A stretch of 64,000 nt of DNA. It comes from Fulvimarina manganoxydans. Lineage in GTDB: Bacteria; Pseudomonadota; Alphaproteobacteria; Rhizobiales; Rhizobiaceae. Positions 1 through 9,936 of this stretch are shown piece by piece. The stretch is taken from the NCBI RefSeq assembly GCF_900176465.1, contig NZ_FWXR01000002.1, positions 310,001 through 374,000 of the forward strand, in the 5' to 3' direction. Within the stretch, counting starts at the first letter, position 1, and the number at the start of each line of letters is the position of its first letter. Under the pieces are notes generated by a model. The model was not told where the DNA came from. It did no database searches and worked only from the letters and a program-made list of their open reading frames with translations. Made by a program: the position numbers and the translations under genes.

Positions 1-1
1 G

Positions 2-136
2 GACGGGCGCCGGCTCCTTCATGCCAACGCCTTCCATATGATGACCGCGATCGAGCCCCTTGCCGAGACGATCGAACGCTTTTCCGATAAGGGCGCGATG
101 GTGAGCGCCGTGCGGCGTTTGCCAATGCTCAGTTGA
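2..136 (+). CDS. C-terminal end of an unidentified protein (5' end outside window)
   Basis: An open frame enters from the left edge and stops at TGA 134-136, giving 44 residues that end in RRLPMLS. It contains an alpha-helical looking stretch with the core IEPLAETIERF. I do not recognise the family. The frame has no internal stop and the codon use suits a high-GC genome, so it is probably the tail of a real gene. A chance open frame cannot be excluded on this length. Confidence 0.4.
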   Translation, partial: DGRRLLHANAFHMMTAIEPLAETIERFSDKGAMVSAVRRLPMLS

Positions 137-415
137 GCGAAGAAGGATCGAGGGGACTATGAAACGTCGCCGTTCGGCGCCTCAACTCAGCTGCTTCGAC
201 TGAAACATCTCCCAAGTGGGAGGGCAATCAATTAGCGTTCGCGAAAGGCATTCTGGTTTTGCTGTGAAATTCGGCGCGCAGGGTGCCGTTTCGCGTTGAG
301 GTGAACGAAGATGAGGAGGCACAATGCACCGAGAGGCGCCATCGCCATCAAAATGATGCTACTCACCGTCATGTGTCCAAGCGCTCCAATTGGCGTTGTC
401 CCTGCACATCTAATG

Positions 416-464
416 CCGCTGGACGAATGAATTAATCAGATAAGTCCATCCATTCGTCCAGCGG
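416..464. repeat. Perfect 14-bp inverted repeat with 21-nt spacer
   Basis: CCGCTGGACGAATG at 416-429 is repeated exactly in inverse at 451-464 around an AT-rich spacer. There is no T-run on either side, so it is not a standard intrinsic terminator. It could be an operator, a transcript-end hairpin or the scar of a small mobile element. Confidence 0.6.
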
Positions 465-535
465 TCAGGGTGCACGACGCTACGCTTAGAAGCCGAGCCT
501 GCGACCTGATTGAGAAGCCGATTCCTTCGACGCAT

Positions 536-633
536 CGTCATTCTCGGGCTCCGTCCCGAGAATCCAGAAACGTCTGAAAATAGAGAGGCTTCACTGGTGC
601 ACTGGATGCTCGGGACGGGGCCCGAGCATGACG
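536..633. repeat. RIME-like intergenic palindromic repeat
   Basis: A 98-bp unit is bounded by CGTCATTCTCGGG and its near-inverse CCCGAGCATGACG. Each end also folds on itself: TTCTCGGG/CCCGAGAA on the left and ATGCTCGGG/CCCGAGCAT on the right. Two palindromes with inverted outer ends and a roughly 100-bp size match what is known of RIME elements, dispersed through rhizobial genomes. Assignment to that class is by pattern only; other copies lie outside the window. Confidence 0.55.
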
Positions 634-737
634 AGCGCGATGCAAGTGAACGCCCGATTTGCAAGCGCCGAGTACTCGCCAGAGGCCGTTCGAAGAGACT
701 GTCGTGCATCGGGCCCAGCGGCAGTACAACGCCCCCG

Positions 738-2573
738 TCAATCCACCTTGCGAACCGCGCCCTTGGCGGCGCTTGTCGTCAGGGCGGCATAGGCCTTGAG
801 GGCGGCGGTCACCTTGCGCTTGCGAGGCTCGGCCGGCTTCCAGCCCTTTTCGTCCTGCTCTTCGCGGCGCTTGGCGATCTCGGCGTCGTCGACGGCGAGA
901 TGGATCGAGCGGTTCGGGATGTCGATCTCGATCCGGTCGCCTTCCTGAACGAGACCGATCGTGCCGCCTTCCGCCGCTTCCGGTGATACATGGCCGATGG
1001 AGAGGCCCGAAGAGCCGCCCGAGAACCGCCCGTCGGTGACGAGGGCACAGGCCTTGCCGAGGCCCTTCGACTTCAGATAGCTCGTCGGATAGAGCATTTC
1101 CTGCATGCCGGGTCCGCCGCGCGGGCCCTCATAGCGGATCAGCACGATGTCGCCGGGCTTCACCTCGTTGGAGAGGATGCTTTTGACCGCCGCGTCCTGG
1201 CTTTCGAAGATCCGGGCGGGCCCTGAGAATTTGAGGATCGAGTCATCGACGCCAGCCGTCTTCACGATGCAGCCATCCTCGGCGAGATTGCCGTAAAGCA
1301 CCGCAAGGCCGCCATCCTTCGAAAAGGCGTGATCGGCGCTGCGGATCGCGCCTTTTTCGCGGTCGAGGTCGAGATCGTCCCAGCGACGCTCCTGGCTGAA
1401 GGCGACTTGCGTCGGCACGCCGCCGGGCGCGGCGCGATAGAAGTCGTGCACCGAACGGCTTGAGGTCTGCGTCACGTCCCACTGGCCCAGCGCAGCCTCC
1501 ATGCTTTCGGCATGGACGCAGCCGCAGGAGGCATCGATGAGACCGGCGCGATTGAGCTCGCCGAGGATCGCCATGATGCCGCCGGCGCGATGAACGTCTT
1601 CCATGTGAACATTGGCGACGGCCGGCGCGACCTTGCAGAGCACTGGCACCCGGCGCGACAGGCGATCGATGTCGGCCATGGTGAAATCGACCTCGCCCTC
1701 CTGGGCGGCGGCGAGGAGATGGAGCACCGTATTGGTCGAGCCGCCCATGGCGATGTCGAGCGTCATCGCGTTTTCGAAAGCCTTGAAGCTCGCAATGGCG
1801 CGCGGCAGCACGCTCTCGTCATCCTGCTCGTAATAGCGGCGGGCGAGATCGACCACGAGATGGCCGGCTTCGACGAAGAGGCGGCGGCGATCGGCGTGGG
1901 TTGCGAGCGTCGAGCCGTTGCCCGGCAAGGAGAGGCCGAGGGCTTCGGTCAGGCAGTTCATGGAGTTGGCCGTGAACATGCCGGAGCAGGAGCCGCAGGT
2001 CGGGCAGGCAGAGCGCTCGATGGTCTGGACATCTTCGTCGGAGACCCGGTCGTCGGCCGCCGCGACCATGGCGTCGACGAGGTCGAGCGCCTTCTTCTCG
2101 CCGTTGGACAGAACGACCTTGCCGGCCTCCATCGGCCCGCCCGAGACGAAGACGACGGGAATGTTGAGGCGCATCGAGGCCATCAGCATGCCCGGCGTGA
2201 TCTTGTCGCAATTGGAGATGCAGACCATTGCATCGGCGCAATGGGCATTGACCATATATTCGACGGAGTCGGCGATCAGCTCGCGCGAGGGGAGCGAATA
2301 GAGCATCCCGTCATGGCCCATGGCGATGCCATCATCGACCGCGATCGTATTGAATTCCTTGGCGACGCCGCCCGCCGCCTCGATCTCGCGGGCGACCAGT
2401 TGGCCGAGATCCTTCAGATGCACATGGCCGGGCACGAACTGGGTAAAGGAGTTGACGACCGCGATGATCGGCTTGCCGAAATCGCCGTCCTTCATGCCCG
2501 TCGCGCGCCAAAGACCACGCGCGCCGGCCATGTTGCGGCCATGGGTCGAGGTGCGGGAACGATAAGCGGGCAT
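738..2573 (-). CDS. ilvD: Dihydroxy-acid dehydratase IlvD
   Basis: This cytoplasmic enzyme dehydrates 2,3-dihydroxy-3-methyl acids to 2-oxo acids in valine, isoleucine and leucine/pantothenate synthesis. The 611-residue length matches the classic IlvD form. Visible family marks are the N-terminal PAYRSRTST start, [10 protein letters not shown], the Fe-S/active-site motif [12 protein letters not shown] followed by TANSMNC, and the C-terminal [10 protein letters not shown]. These separate it from the shorter sugar-acid dehydratase at 25524-27254. The start is the only ATG before the conserved N-terminus, with AGGAGG-like bases just upstream. It is transcribed alone; a TetR-operator-like palindrome lies about 57 bp before the start. 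Confidence 0.97.
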   Translation of the reverse strand: MPAYRSRTSTHGRNMAGARGLWRATGMKDGDFGKPIIAVVNSFTQFVPGHVHLKDLGQLVAREIEAAGGVAKEFNTIAVDDGIAMGHDGMLYSLPSRELIADSVEYMVNAHCADAMVCISNCDKITPGMLMASMRLNIPVVFVSGGPMEAGKVVLSNGEKKALDLVDAMVAAADDRVSDEDVQTIERSACPTCGSCSGMFTANSMNCLTEALGLSLPGNGSTLATHADRRRLFVEAGHLVVDLARRYYEQDDESVLPRAIASFKAFENAMTLDIAMGGSTNTVLHLLAAAQEGEVDFTMADIDRLSRRVPVLCKVAPAVANVHMEDVHRAGGIMAILGELNRAGLIDASCGCVHAESMEAALGQWDVTQTSSRSVHDFYRAAPGGVPTQVAFSQERRWDDLDLDREKGAIRSADHAFSKDGGLAVLYGNLAEDGCIVKTAGVDDSILKFSGPARIFESQDAAVKSILSNEVKPGDIVLIRYEGPRGGPGMQEMLYPTSYLKSKGLGKACALVTDGRFSGGSSGLSIGHVSPEAAEGGTIGLVQEGDRIEIDIPNRSIHLAVDDAEIAKRREEQDEKGWKPAEPRKRKVTAALKAYAALTTSAAKGAVRKVD

Positions 2574-2629
2574 GTCAGTCCTCCTGATGGCGTCTCGTGG
2601 CGGCCTTCATCTGCCGCTTCGCAAATGGG

Positions 2630-2647
2630 CCGTACCGAACGGTACGG
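2630..2647. promoter_or_regulatory. Palindrome upstream of ilvD (candidate repressor operator)
   Basis: CCGTACCG-AA-CGGTACGG is an exact 8+2+8 inverted repeat between ilvD and the downstream end of the hydroxyacid dehydrogenase gene. Its form resembles operators of TetR-family repressors. No TetR gene is in the window. It could also act on an unseen promoter; function is inferred from symmetry and position only. Confidence 0.45.
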
Positions 2648-2695
2648 TTCGCTATAGGCGCTCTTTGGGGCCGAGTCGAGCCTAAGCAGGGCGGC

Positions 2696-3634
2696 TCAAT
2701 AACCCGCGGCTCGATCGACCACGTTCTCCAGTGCCTCGCCGCGTTCATGGGCGGCGATCTGCCTTGTTATGACTGGGGCGAGGGCCGTCGGCTCCGATGA
2801 TGCTGCGGCGTGGGGCGTGACGAAGACACGGGGATGGGACCAGAGCTTCGAGGCAGCGGGCAGGGGCTCGATCTCGAAGACATCGAGCGAGGCTTCCATC
2901 AGCGTTCCATCGTCGAGGGCGGCGAGAATATCCACCTCGACCTGCAGTCCGCCGCGCCCCGCATTGATGAGAACCGGGCCGCCGAGCGGCGTCTCCCGCT
3001 TCAATTGGGATAGGAGCTTACCGTTGACGATGCCGCGCGTGTCCCGGGTCAGGGGCAAGAGCACGACCAGAATGTCCGCGCTTTGAAGGAACGGGCCGAG
3101 CCCATTCTCTCCGGCAAAGCTCTCGACACCTTCGACGGATTTTGGTGCGCGGCTCCAGCCGGTGACCTTGAAGCCGAGATTGCGGAGCTTCGACGCGGCA
3201 TCTCGGCCAAGCTCGCCAAGACCCATGATGCCGACGGTGATCTCGCCCGCTGCCGGCTGCAGCCGCTCGTTCCATTGGGAGCGTGCTTGTTGCGCGCGAT
3301 AGGCAAAACCCCGGCGATGATGATCGAGAACCCGCCAGAGCACATATTCGCTCATGCGCGCCGTCAGATCGTCGGCGACGATCCGCGCGATCGGCACGTC
3401 CGGCAGACGCTGATCGGTGAGAATATGGTCGACACCGGCGCCGAGCGATAGGATCGCTTGCAAGTTCGGATAGGTGTCGAGCAGCCCGTGCGGATGCTTC
3501 CACACGACAGCATAGCGCACATCCTCGTCCCCTGGGCTGGCATCTCGCACGAAATTGCGCGCGGGATCGGCCTTGCGAAGCGCTTCGAGCCAGCGATCGG
3601 GGTCGAAGCCGGTGACGGAGAGAAGAACTGTCAT
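2696..3634 (-). CDS. D-2-hydroxyacid dehydrogenase, GhrA-like (glyoxylate/hydroxypyruvate reductase A type)
   Basis: The 312-residue protein belongs to the D-isomer-specific 2-hydroxyacid dehydrogenases, which reduce glyoxylate, hydroxypyruvate or related 2-oxo acids with NAD(P)H. The nucleotide-binding motif GLGELGRDA lies near residue 150. The catalytic Arg is in INAGRGG, the Glu in DVFEIEPLP and the His in TPHAAA. The short form and the LGAGVDHI motif fit GhrA rather than SerA. I place the start at the ATG giving MTVLLSVTGF, because 12 extra upstream codons have no counterpart in the family. It lies between the Nudix gene and ilvD on the same strand, with 62-bp and 122-bp gaps, so they may be separate units. 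The exact substrate is unknown. Confidence 0.9.
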   Translation of the reverse strand: MTVLLSVTGFDPDRWLEALRKADPARNFVRDASPGDEDVRYAVVWKHPHGLLDTYPNLQAILSLGAGVDHILTDQRLPDVPIARIVADDLTARMSEYVLWRVLDHHRRGFAYRAQQARSQWNERLQPAAGEITVGIMGLGELGRDAASKLRNLGFKVTGWSRAPKSVEGVESFAGENGLGPFLQSADILVVLLPLTRDTRGIVNGKLLSQLKRETPLGGPVLINAGRGGLQVEVDILAALDDGTLMEASLDVFEIEPLPAASKLWSHPRVFVTPHAAASSEPTALAPVITRQIAAHERGEALENVVDRAAGY

Positions 3635-3696
3635 GGTCTCGTGCTTAACCCTCGCCGCGACGCCTGCCAAGCCTTGGGCATGGCGCCATTTCGCCG

Positions 3697-4362
3697 TCAG
3701 TCGACACTCAATGTGTTGAGAAGCGCATGGGCCTTGGCGCGGCCCTTGCGGGCGAACCAGTGGGTGCAGCCGATGAGAAAGCCGTTCTCCACCCAGCCTT
3801 CGTCGACGGCCGTGACGAGCTCGTCAACGGGGGCGAGGACCGGTCGAATATCCTCGTCCTCCTCTTCCTTGCCGGCCTTTTCACCCAGCTGCGAAGCATC
3901 GACGATCGCCAAATAGACGGTCGCATGTTCCGTGGTCAGGCCGGGTGAGGTGAGAAAGGCATAGCAGCGCTCGATCGCTCGCGCCTTGAGACCGGTTTCC
4001 TCTTCGAGTTCGCGGGCTGCCGCGGTCTCCACTTCCTCGCCGGGATCGACGAGGCCTGCGGGGAGCTCCAACGCCGCCGCCTTGTCGAGGACCAGTGCCG
4101 AGCCGATCCGAAACTGGCGAATGGTGACGATCGCATCGAGGTCCGGGTCATAGGGGATGATGATCGCCACCTCGCCCGTGGCGAGAAACTCGCGCGAAAC
4201 GGGGCCGATCGTCCCGCCCTCGTCCAGCCGCCCATGGCTGAGCGTCACCTTGCGCAGCGCGCGGAAGCCGTCGAACAGAACCTCATCGGCCTCGATCGCA
4301 CAATCGAGGGGCTGGTCTGCAAGCTGATCGCGATAGGAATGGCGGGTCATGGTTTCATTCAT
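3697..4362 (-). CDS. Nudix hydrolase, ADP-ribose pyrophosphatase-like
   Basis: The full Nudix box is present: G-x5-E-x7-REL-x-EE-x-GL, running from GLVDPGEE to RELEEETGL. It binds Mg2+ and cleaves nucleoside diphosphates linked to another group. The upstream segment (VTIRQFRIG) and the C-terminal extension fit the ADP-sugar/ADP-ribose pyrophosphatase branch of about 200-220 residues. Two nearby starts are possible, at 4362 and 4350; neither has a strong ribosome-binding site, and upstream Arg-rich codons look non-coding. The substrate cannot be read from the sequence. Confidence 0.88.
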   Translation of the reverse strand: MNETMTRHSYRDQLADQPLDCAIEADEVLFDGFRALRKVTLSHGRLDEGGTIGPVSREFLATGEVAIIIPYDPDLDAIVTIRQFRIGSALVLDKAAALELPAGLVDPGEEVETAAARELEEETGLKARAIERCYAFLTSPGLTTEHATVYLAIVDASQLGEKAGKEEEDEDIRPVLAPVDELVTAVDEGWVENGFLIGCTHWFARKGRAKAHALLNTLSVD

Positions 4363-4937
4363 TCTGCGACGCGACTTGCGGGGGCGTGACGTTCGACGCC
4401 TTAATGGAATGCGTTCGCGGCTGGGGTGGACATTCGCCATTGGCAGTTTTCGGCGATGCGATGCTTACGCAAACATGCAGCGAGATCAATGGCGGTTTCG
4501 GCAGGGATAGGTGCGCGAAGCGGCGGGAGGCTTAAACAATCTAGTCGGTTCTTCTGATCGTTGGAACGACATCGCGGCTTTGAGGCCGCAGCATGCGTTG
4601 TTTTGGAGAAGGGAGCCGCGCCGCGGCTATCCCTGCGAGGGGACATGCGCCGAACCCCCGTCCAAAGCACCGATAGAGACAGCCGCGACGGAGACAGAGG
4701 AGCGTCCGCTCGTCTCTCCGTCCATTAGCGGTCAGGGGCCAATCTCCGATTATGATCGCTATGCGCAAGACCTTTAATTCGGCGCCCGTTCTATCTCATT
4801 TCAATACAATCAGCACGCTCTGGTCGAAGCCTTTCGCCGAACATGCAAGCTCTTGGAAGCACAAGCGGAATTAATGTCGGGGCAACATAATCGTGCCATG
4901 AGAGAATAAATAGGGCATACGTTTTGGAGGATGAATC
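4363..4937. other. Intergenic region with no supported gene
   Basis: About 575 bp lie between the divergent Nudix and chemoreceptor genes. Short open frames on both strands show no family features. The last 170 bp are AT-richer and probably hold the chemoreceptor promoter. Confidence 0.5.
4926..4931 (+). promoter_or_regulatory. Ribosome-binding site deciding the TTG start of the chemoreceptor
   Basis: GGAGGA ends 6 bases before TTG 4938. An ATG at 4931 overlaps this site and is in another frame that stops after a short run, so TTG is the best start. Confidence 0.7.
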
Positions 4938-6929
4938 TTGCCAAGGATCCGGGATCTATCTGTCGGGAAGAAGATTGGAGTCGCTTTCTCGATCGTGACG
5001 CTCATGGCCGTATGCATGGGAGGAATCCTCACATGGACAGTGTCTGATATCGCCAACCGGGCCCATTTCAAGGACGAGCAGATCGCCGTCTCTGAGGCCG
5101 CGGTGACCGCGCGTTTCACGCTCGCGCGCCAGGAAAATTCCCTTCGCGGTTTCATGATTACGCGCGATCCGTATTTCGCGCAGCGCGTCAAGGAACATTA
5201 CCAGAGCTTTGAAAAGGCTCTGGGCGAGCTTCGCGGCTTGGTGGCCGGCAGGCCGGACCTTTTGACGGCGCTCGACAAGGCCGCCCTCGACATGAACGCC
5301 TGGCAGAGCGAGATCGCCGATCCTGTCATCGCTTTCGCCCGTTCGGACGCGACCTATCCGGAGGCGCTCCAAATCTTCAAATCGGGAAAAGCCGACACGT
5401 TTATCGAACCGATCGAGGAGACGCTCGACGGCGCTCGCGATTCCGCCTTCGCCAATGTCGAAGCGGCATCACGCGATGAAACGCAAGCCATCGCGACGTC
5501 TCGCTGGACTGTCGGCATTGGCATGGTTCTTCTCGTCGCAGCCGCGATCGCCTTCGGCTATGGGCTGCATAGGATGATCGGCCGCCCCGTTTCGACGATG
5601 ACCGCCCTCATGCGCCAGCTGGCGGCCGGCGACACGAGCGTGGAGACCGTGGGTCTCGAGCGCAAGGACGAGATCGGCGCCATGGCGGGTGCCGTCGAGA
5701 CGTTCAAGAAGTCGTTGATCGAGCGCAACGAACTGGCAAGCGCCGAAGAAAAGACCCGGCGCGAGAGCGATGAGATCCGTCAGCGCCATGCCGATCTTGA
5801 GAATGCCAAAGCGGAGGACCTTCGGGCATTCGTTACCGCCGTCGACGCCGGCTTCGAAAGGCTGGCGGCCGGCGATCTGACGGTGCGCATCGATCGGCAA
5901 GTCGCGCCGGAATTCGTCGCGATCCGAGCCAAGTTCAACGACAGCGTCAGCCACCTGGAAGATGCGATCGACGGCGTGGTCGGTGCGGTCGGATCGATCC
6001 GCTCCGGCCTCAGCGAAATCGATGCCGCCGCGCGTGACCTCTCCCAGCGAACCGAACAACAGGCCGCGAGCGTCGAAGAGACCGTCGCCGCTCTCAATGA
6101 TGTCAGCCAGGCGATCGCAAGAACCGCCGAAGGCTCGTCCGATGCCCGGCGCAAGGCGCTCTCTGCCCTCAAAAAGGCCGAGGACGGCGGCACCATCGTC
6201 GGAAACGCCATCTCCGCGATGGAAGAGATCGAAGGCTCCTCGCAGAGGATCAACGACATTATCGGTGTCATCGATGAGATCGCCTTCCAGACCAATCTCT
6301 TGGCTCTCAATGCGGGTGTCGAGGCGGCCCGCGCCGGCGAGGCCGGCAAGGGTTTCGCAGTGGTTGCCCAGGAGGTGCGCGAACTCGCTCAACGTTCCGC
6401 CACCGCGGCCAAGGAGATCAAGGAATTGATCTCCACCTCGCGCGAACAGGTGACTGTCGGCGTCGATCTCGTCACCACCTCGGGCAGATCGCTCGAGGCG
6501 ATCGTCGCCGAAGTGGGCGATATGGCCAAGGTAATCTCCGAGATCGCGGACAGCGCCCAAGAGCAGTCGACGAGCCTGCGCGAAGTGTCGAGCGCCGCAG
6601 ACCAGATGGATAAGTCGACCCAGCAGAACGCCGCGATGGTCGAGCAGGCGACGGCCGCCACGGGCACTCTGACAAGCGAGACCGAGTCGCTCGGCCAACT
6701 GGTCGCATCCTTCTCGACGCGCAGCTCCGCGTCCAAGGGCGGCGCCCGAACCTCACGCGCCATAAGCCATTCTAATTCGGCGACGGCTGCAAGACCCACC
6801 GCACGCGCCAAACCGGCGTTCGCCCCGGTCCAAATCGGAGCGCGGGACGAGTCGAGGCCAAAGGCGACGCCACAGACTCAGGGCAACGCTGCACTGAAAA
6901 TGCTGCAGGACAGCTGGGAAGAGTTCTGA
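4938..6929 (+). CDS. Methyl-accepting chemotaxis protein with CHASE3-like sensor and two HAMP segments
   Basis: This is a 663-residue membrane chemoreceptor. The first membrane helix spans about residues 10-34. A helical periplasmic domain of about 150 residues follows, with the CHASE3-like segment [15 protein letters not shown]. The second helix is near 190-212 ([18 protein letters not shown]), then HAMP, a second HAMP-like segment near 294-340, and the signalling domain from about 370. The signalling tip around 443-500 carries [21 protein letters not shown], which contacts CheA/CheW. The C-terminus is DSWEEF, of the xWxxF tether type used by CheR/CheB. It starts with TTG and has no che genes beside it, so it must join a chemotaxis array encoded elsewhere. 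The ligand is unknown. Confidence 0.95.
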   Translation: MPRIRDLSVGKKIGVAFSIVTLMAVCMGGILTWTVSDIANRAHFKDEQIAVSEAAVTARFTLARQENSLRGFMITRDPYFAQRVKEHYQSFEKALGELRGLVAGRPDLLTALDKAALDMNAWQSEIADPVIAFARSDATYPEALQIFKSGKADTFIEPIEETLDGARDSAFANVEAASRDETQAIATSRWTVGIGMVLLVAAAIAFGYGLHRMIGRPVSTMTALMRQLAAGDTSVETVGLERKDEIGAMAGAVETFKKSLIERNELASAEEKTRRESDEIRQRHADLENAKAEDLRAFVTAVDAGFERLAAGDLTVRIDRQVAPEFVAIRAKFNDSVSHLEDAIDGVVGAVGSIRSGLSEIDAAARDLSQRTEQQAASVEETVAALNDVSQAIARTAEGSSDARRKALSALKKAEDGGTIVGNAISAMEEIEGSSQRINDIIGVIDEIAFQTNLLALNAGVEAARAGEAGKGFAVVAQEVRELAQRSATAAKEIKELISTSREQVTVGVDLVTTSGRSLEAIVAEVGDMAKVISEIADSAQEQSTSLREVSSAADQMDKSTQQNAAMVEQATAATGTLTSETESLGQLVASFSTRSSASKGGARTSRAISHSNSATAARPTARAKPAFAPVQIGARDESRPKATPQTQGNAALKMLQDSWEEF

Positions 6930-7202
6930 GCGAGTCTCTCGCGAACTGCGATCATCGGGTTGAGAGCGAATGCCGATTCCGATTGGTCGCCATTCGCTCT
7001 TGCCTCCTCAAGATCCGCGATGTCGGGTGTCGATGACAAGGGTGATCAGAGGCCGCGAGTCGTTCAGAATGCGCCAGCCATTGGGCGGGCGTTCGAAACG
7101 CGTTGAAAATAAACGGCGGGCGTCTCGACCAGTCATTTGCGCAGACGCCCTCGGGCGAGACGCGGCCCTTTGCAAGCGATAGGTTCGAAGGCCCGCGGGT
7201 CT

Positions 7203-8268
7203 CAGAACCGCCCGGCTCCCAATGCGGCTTCTGCACGCCGGGCATCGTGATGTCGCTCTATGCCTTGTGGATGGCGGTTCCGGAGCCGACGGAGGTCGAG
7301 GTCGAGACCGCGCTCCAGGGCAATCTCTGCCGCTGCACCGGATATGCGCCGATCATCCGCGCGGCGGTCGCCGTCAGCCGCTATGGCTCGCCCGCCGCCG
7401 ATCCGATCCATCGCGAGCGCGAGGCGATCACCGCGCGCCTCAAGGCTCTCGAGAGCACGGATCGCATCGTCACCGGGCCGGCCGGCAATCAGAGCATCCT
7501 GCCTGCCGATCTCGACGATTTCGCCGCCTGCCTCGCCGAAAATTGGAATGCCACCATCGTCGCCGGCGCGACCGATGTGGGATTTTGGGTCACGAAATCC
7601 CTGCGGCCGATCGCGCCTGCCATCTTCACCGGCCATCTCGCCAAGCACTTTCCCCATCTGAGAGCCTATTGGAACCGGATCGCCGGCTGGCAGGTGCGTA
7701 ATATGGGCACGATCGGCGGCAACATCGCCAATGGCTCTCCGATCGGCGACACGCCGCCAGTTCTGATAGCGCTTGGCGCCGAGATCACCTTGCGCCACGG
7801 CGCGACGCGCCGGGCTATTCCGCTCGAAGACTTCTTCATCGCCTATGGCCGGCAGGATCGCACGCCCGGCGAATTCGTGGAGGAGATCGCGGTTTCGCTT
7901 CCCAGCCAAGGCCAGCGCGATGCCGCCTACAAGATCTCCAAACGCCGCGACGAGGATATTTCGTCCCTTCCGGCCGGGATTAGCGGCACGGTCGCGAACG
8001 GCGTCATTTCGGCCTGCTGCATCGCCTTTGGCGGCATGGCCGGCACGCCGAAGCGGCCTTGGCGGCAGAAGAGGCGCTGATCGGCCAGCCCTGGTGTGAA
8101 GGGGCCTTCACCGCTGCCGCAGCGCTCTTGCCGCAGAATTTCACGCCGCTCAGCGATTGGCGCGCCTCGGTCGACTACCGGATGCTGACCGCCCAAAATC
8201 TTCTGCTTCGCTTTTTCCTCGAACAGGACGATGCCGGCGGCGAGCCGGTTCGACTGGCCGTGGCCTGA
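7203..8268 (+). pseudogene. xdhA: Remnant of xanthine dehydrogenase small subunit (XdhA): 5'-truncated and frameshifted
   Basis: The homologous part begins at GSQCGFCTPGIV, the second half of the [2Fe-2S] helical domain, so about 100 N-terminal residues with the ferredoxin-like domain are missing. NLCRCTGYAPI and the FAD-binding segment follow (NMGTIGGNIANGSPIGD). The frame is lost near 8056, where one base appears missing: AGTPKR continues in another frame as AAEEALIGQPW and runs to the stop at 8268. The 5' break lies around 7200 and has unrelated sequence before it. The native enzyme oxidises hypoxanthine and xanthine with XdhB. Confidence 0.9.
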
Positions 8269-8290
8269 GCGAGCAAGGGAGGAGAAGCTC

Positions 8291-9149
8291 ATGAAAGACA
8301 GCGCAACCCTATCGGCCATCCTGGACGGAGACCACGCGACGATTTCCGGCACCGTCTATCGCGACCGCATCCATGACAGCGCCGCCAAGCATGTCACCGG
8401 CCGGGCGGACTACACCGACGACATCGCCCAGCCGGAGGGTACGCTCCACGCCTATCTCGGCCTGTCGCAGGTCGCCCATGCCCGTATTCGCGGTCTCGAC
8501 CTGTCCGCCGTGAGGGCCGCGCCCGGCGTCGTCGACGTCCTGACCGTCGACGACATTCCCGGAACCAACGACATCAGCCCGACAGGCAAGCATGACGAGC
8601 CGGTCTTTCCGACTGAAGAAATCCAGTTTCACGGCCAGCCGCTCTTTGCGGTGATCGCCGAAACCCGGGACGCAGCGCGCTGGGCGGCTGTTCTGGCCAA
8701 GGTCGATTGCGAGGAGCTGCCCTTCGCCCTCGATCCGCGCGCGGCGCGCGAGGCCGGCTATCCCTATGTGGCGCCGCCGCTGAAGCTCGAACGCGGCGAT
8801 GTGGACCCCGCCTTTGCCGCCGCGCCGCGCCGCGCCTCATCGATGGCACCATCACCATCGGCGGGCAGGACCACATGTATCTCGAGGGCCAGATCGCCTT
8901 CGCGATCCCCGGCGAGGATGACGACGTGGTCGTCCACTGCTCGACCCAGCATCCGTCCGAGGCCCAGCATATGGTGGCCCATGTGCTGGGCGTTCCCTCC
9001 AATGCCGTGACGGTGAATGTCAGGCGCATGGGCGGCGGGTTCGGCGGCAAGGAAAGCCAGATGAACCTCTTCTGCGCTGTCGCCGCGCTGGCGGCGAGGA
9101 AGACCGGTCGGGCGGTCAAGATCCGCCCCGACCGCGATCAGGACATGAC
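8291..9149 (+). pseudogene. xdhB: Remnant of xanthine dehydrogenase molybdenum subunit (XdhB): frameshifted and 3'-truncated
   Basis: It begins normally at ATG 8291 with GGAGGAG upstream and matches XdhB (HVTGRADYTDDI, HGQPLFAVIAET). The frame breaks near 8833 in a GC-rich run and resumes one frame over at DGTITIGGQDHMYLEGQ, then MGGGFGGKES. Similarity ends at DRDQDMT near 9149, followed by a short foreign tail, so roughly 60% of the protein is deleted. With xdhA it shows that the whole xdh operon here is dead. xdhC was not found. Confidence 0.9.
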
Positions 9150-9223
9150 CGGAGTAGCTCATTTCAGCCGAGAAAGACCGTTCGCTCCAGGCAGTCGTCA
9201 ATCATAGAAGTAAGGGCCGAAAA

Positions 9224-9251
9224 CAAAAAAAGCCCGCCGAAGCCGACGGGC
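9224..9251 (-). terminator. Rho-independent terminator of the CsbD-like gene
   Basis: On the minus strand a GC-rich stem (GCCCGTC/GGCGGGC with one G-U pair, 6-base loop) is followed by seven T. It lies about 40 bp after the CsbD stop. The plus-strand fold has a mismatch and no T-run, so it serves the minus strand. Confidence 0.8.
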
Positions 9252-9292
9252 CTTTCGCTATACGTATCCGTCCATTTGTGCGGTCCTTCACG

Positions 9293-9475
9293 TCAGGAGG
9301 TCTGATCCTTGACGGCATCCTTCACTTTGCCGGCATTCTTCTCGGTCTTGCCTTCGCTCGCCTGAGCCTTGCCCTTGGCTTCCATCTCGCGGTTGTCGAT
9401 GGCGTCGCCTGCAGCCTCGCGAGCATTGCCGGCGGCTTCTTTCACCGCGCCTTTGGCTTCGTGCTTGTCGACCAT
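9293..9475 (-). CDS. CsbD-family small stress-related protein
   Basis: The product is 60 residues, highly charged and Ala/Lys/Glu-rich, with the CsbD pattern KGAVKEAAGNAREAAGD and EGKTEKNAGKVKDAVKD. CsbD proteins are abundant general-stress proteins in many bacteria; their molecular role is poorly defined. The start MVDKHEAKG has AAGGAG eight bases upstream. A longer frame starting at 9502 adds nine residues without family support. It is a one-gene unit ending in its own terminator, and the only intact gene inside the decay zone. Confidence 0.85.
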   Translation of the reverse strand: MVDKHEAKGAVKEAAGNAREAAGDAIDNREMEAKGKAQASEGKTEKNAGKVKDAVKDQTS

Positions 9476-9735
9476 GATGAAATCTCCTTCCTGCCCGTTC
9501 ATCAGGCGTTGTGAAGGACAACGATGCGAACCGGACGACGTTCCTTCGGCTGGCGGTCTCGAACCCGAAATTCGTGCTCAAAACTCGTTTGCGCATAGAC
9601 GGTTATGGAAAAGATGCCTCTTACGAAGAGGGTTTCGAATGCAACGACCGCACTAATCTTTTGGCGGCGCTTTTCCCAGAGCAGAGTTTCCTGACACAAG
9701 AGTATGGGCTTGAGTGGCTCCGTTGAGGAGGAGCC

Positions 9736-9936
9736 ATGACAGACGAGACGAGCGCCAGAGCCAATGAGAAGCGACAAGCAGGGCCGGTTCAATCGTCCGG
9801 TCAGTATCATTCGATCGCTTCGCCAAAAGAAACCGACGAACATCAAGAGGGCTCAGAAGGAGACCGTTCTAGCTACGCGCTGATTTTCAAGATGAGCTCT
9901 GAATGTGTCAGATTGGCTGGGGCGGCAGGATTCTGA
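9736..9936 (+). CDS. Doubtful small open frame
   Basis: A 66-codon frame follows a strong ribosome-binding site (GAGGAGG, a few bases before ATG). The product is hydrophilic, rich in Ser, Glu and Gln, without a recognised domain. It runs into the tRNA-Gln remnant, so its 3' end cannot be an old gene end. It may be a chance frame. Confidence 0.22.
   Translation: MTDETSARANEKRQAGPVQSSGQYHSIASPKETDEHQEGSEGDRSSYALIFKMSSECVRLAGAAGF

Larger units (their letters stand above)
137..737. other. Intergenic region without a supported gene
   Basis: About 600 bp separate the left-edge gene end from the 3' end of ilvD. The only clear structures are a perfect 14-bp inverted repeat (416-464) and a RIME-like palindromic repeat (536-633). 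Short open frames here lack ribosome-binding sites and recognisable sequence. Confidence 0.6.

Noticed and set aside
1512-2657. 381-codon plus-strand open frame over ilvD
   Set aside because: It is the antisense shadow of a certain ilvD gene in high-GC DNA and has no family features.
7010-7140. Possible SnoaL/AtzH-like C-terminal fragment on the minus strand (RFERPPNGWRILND)
   Set aside because: It is too short, with no start and no conserved core visible; it could be chance. It might be tested by a protein search.
9502-9846. Minus-strand 114-codon frame beyond the CsbD-like gene
   Set aside because: There is no ribosome-binding site or family feature, and it conflicts with the CsbD promoter region.
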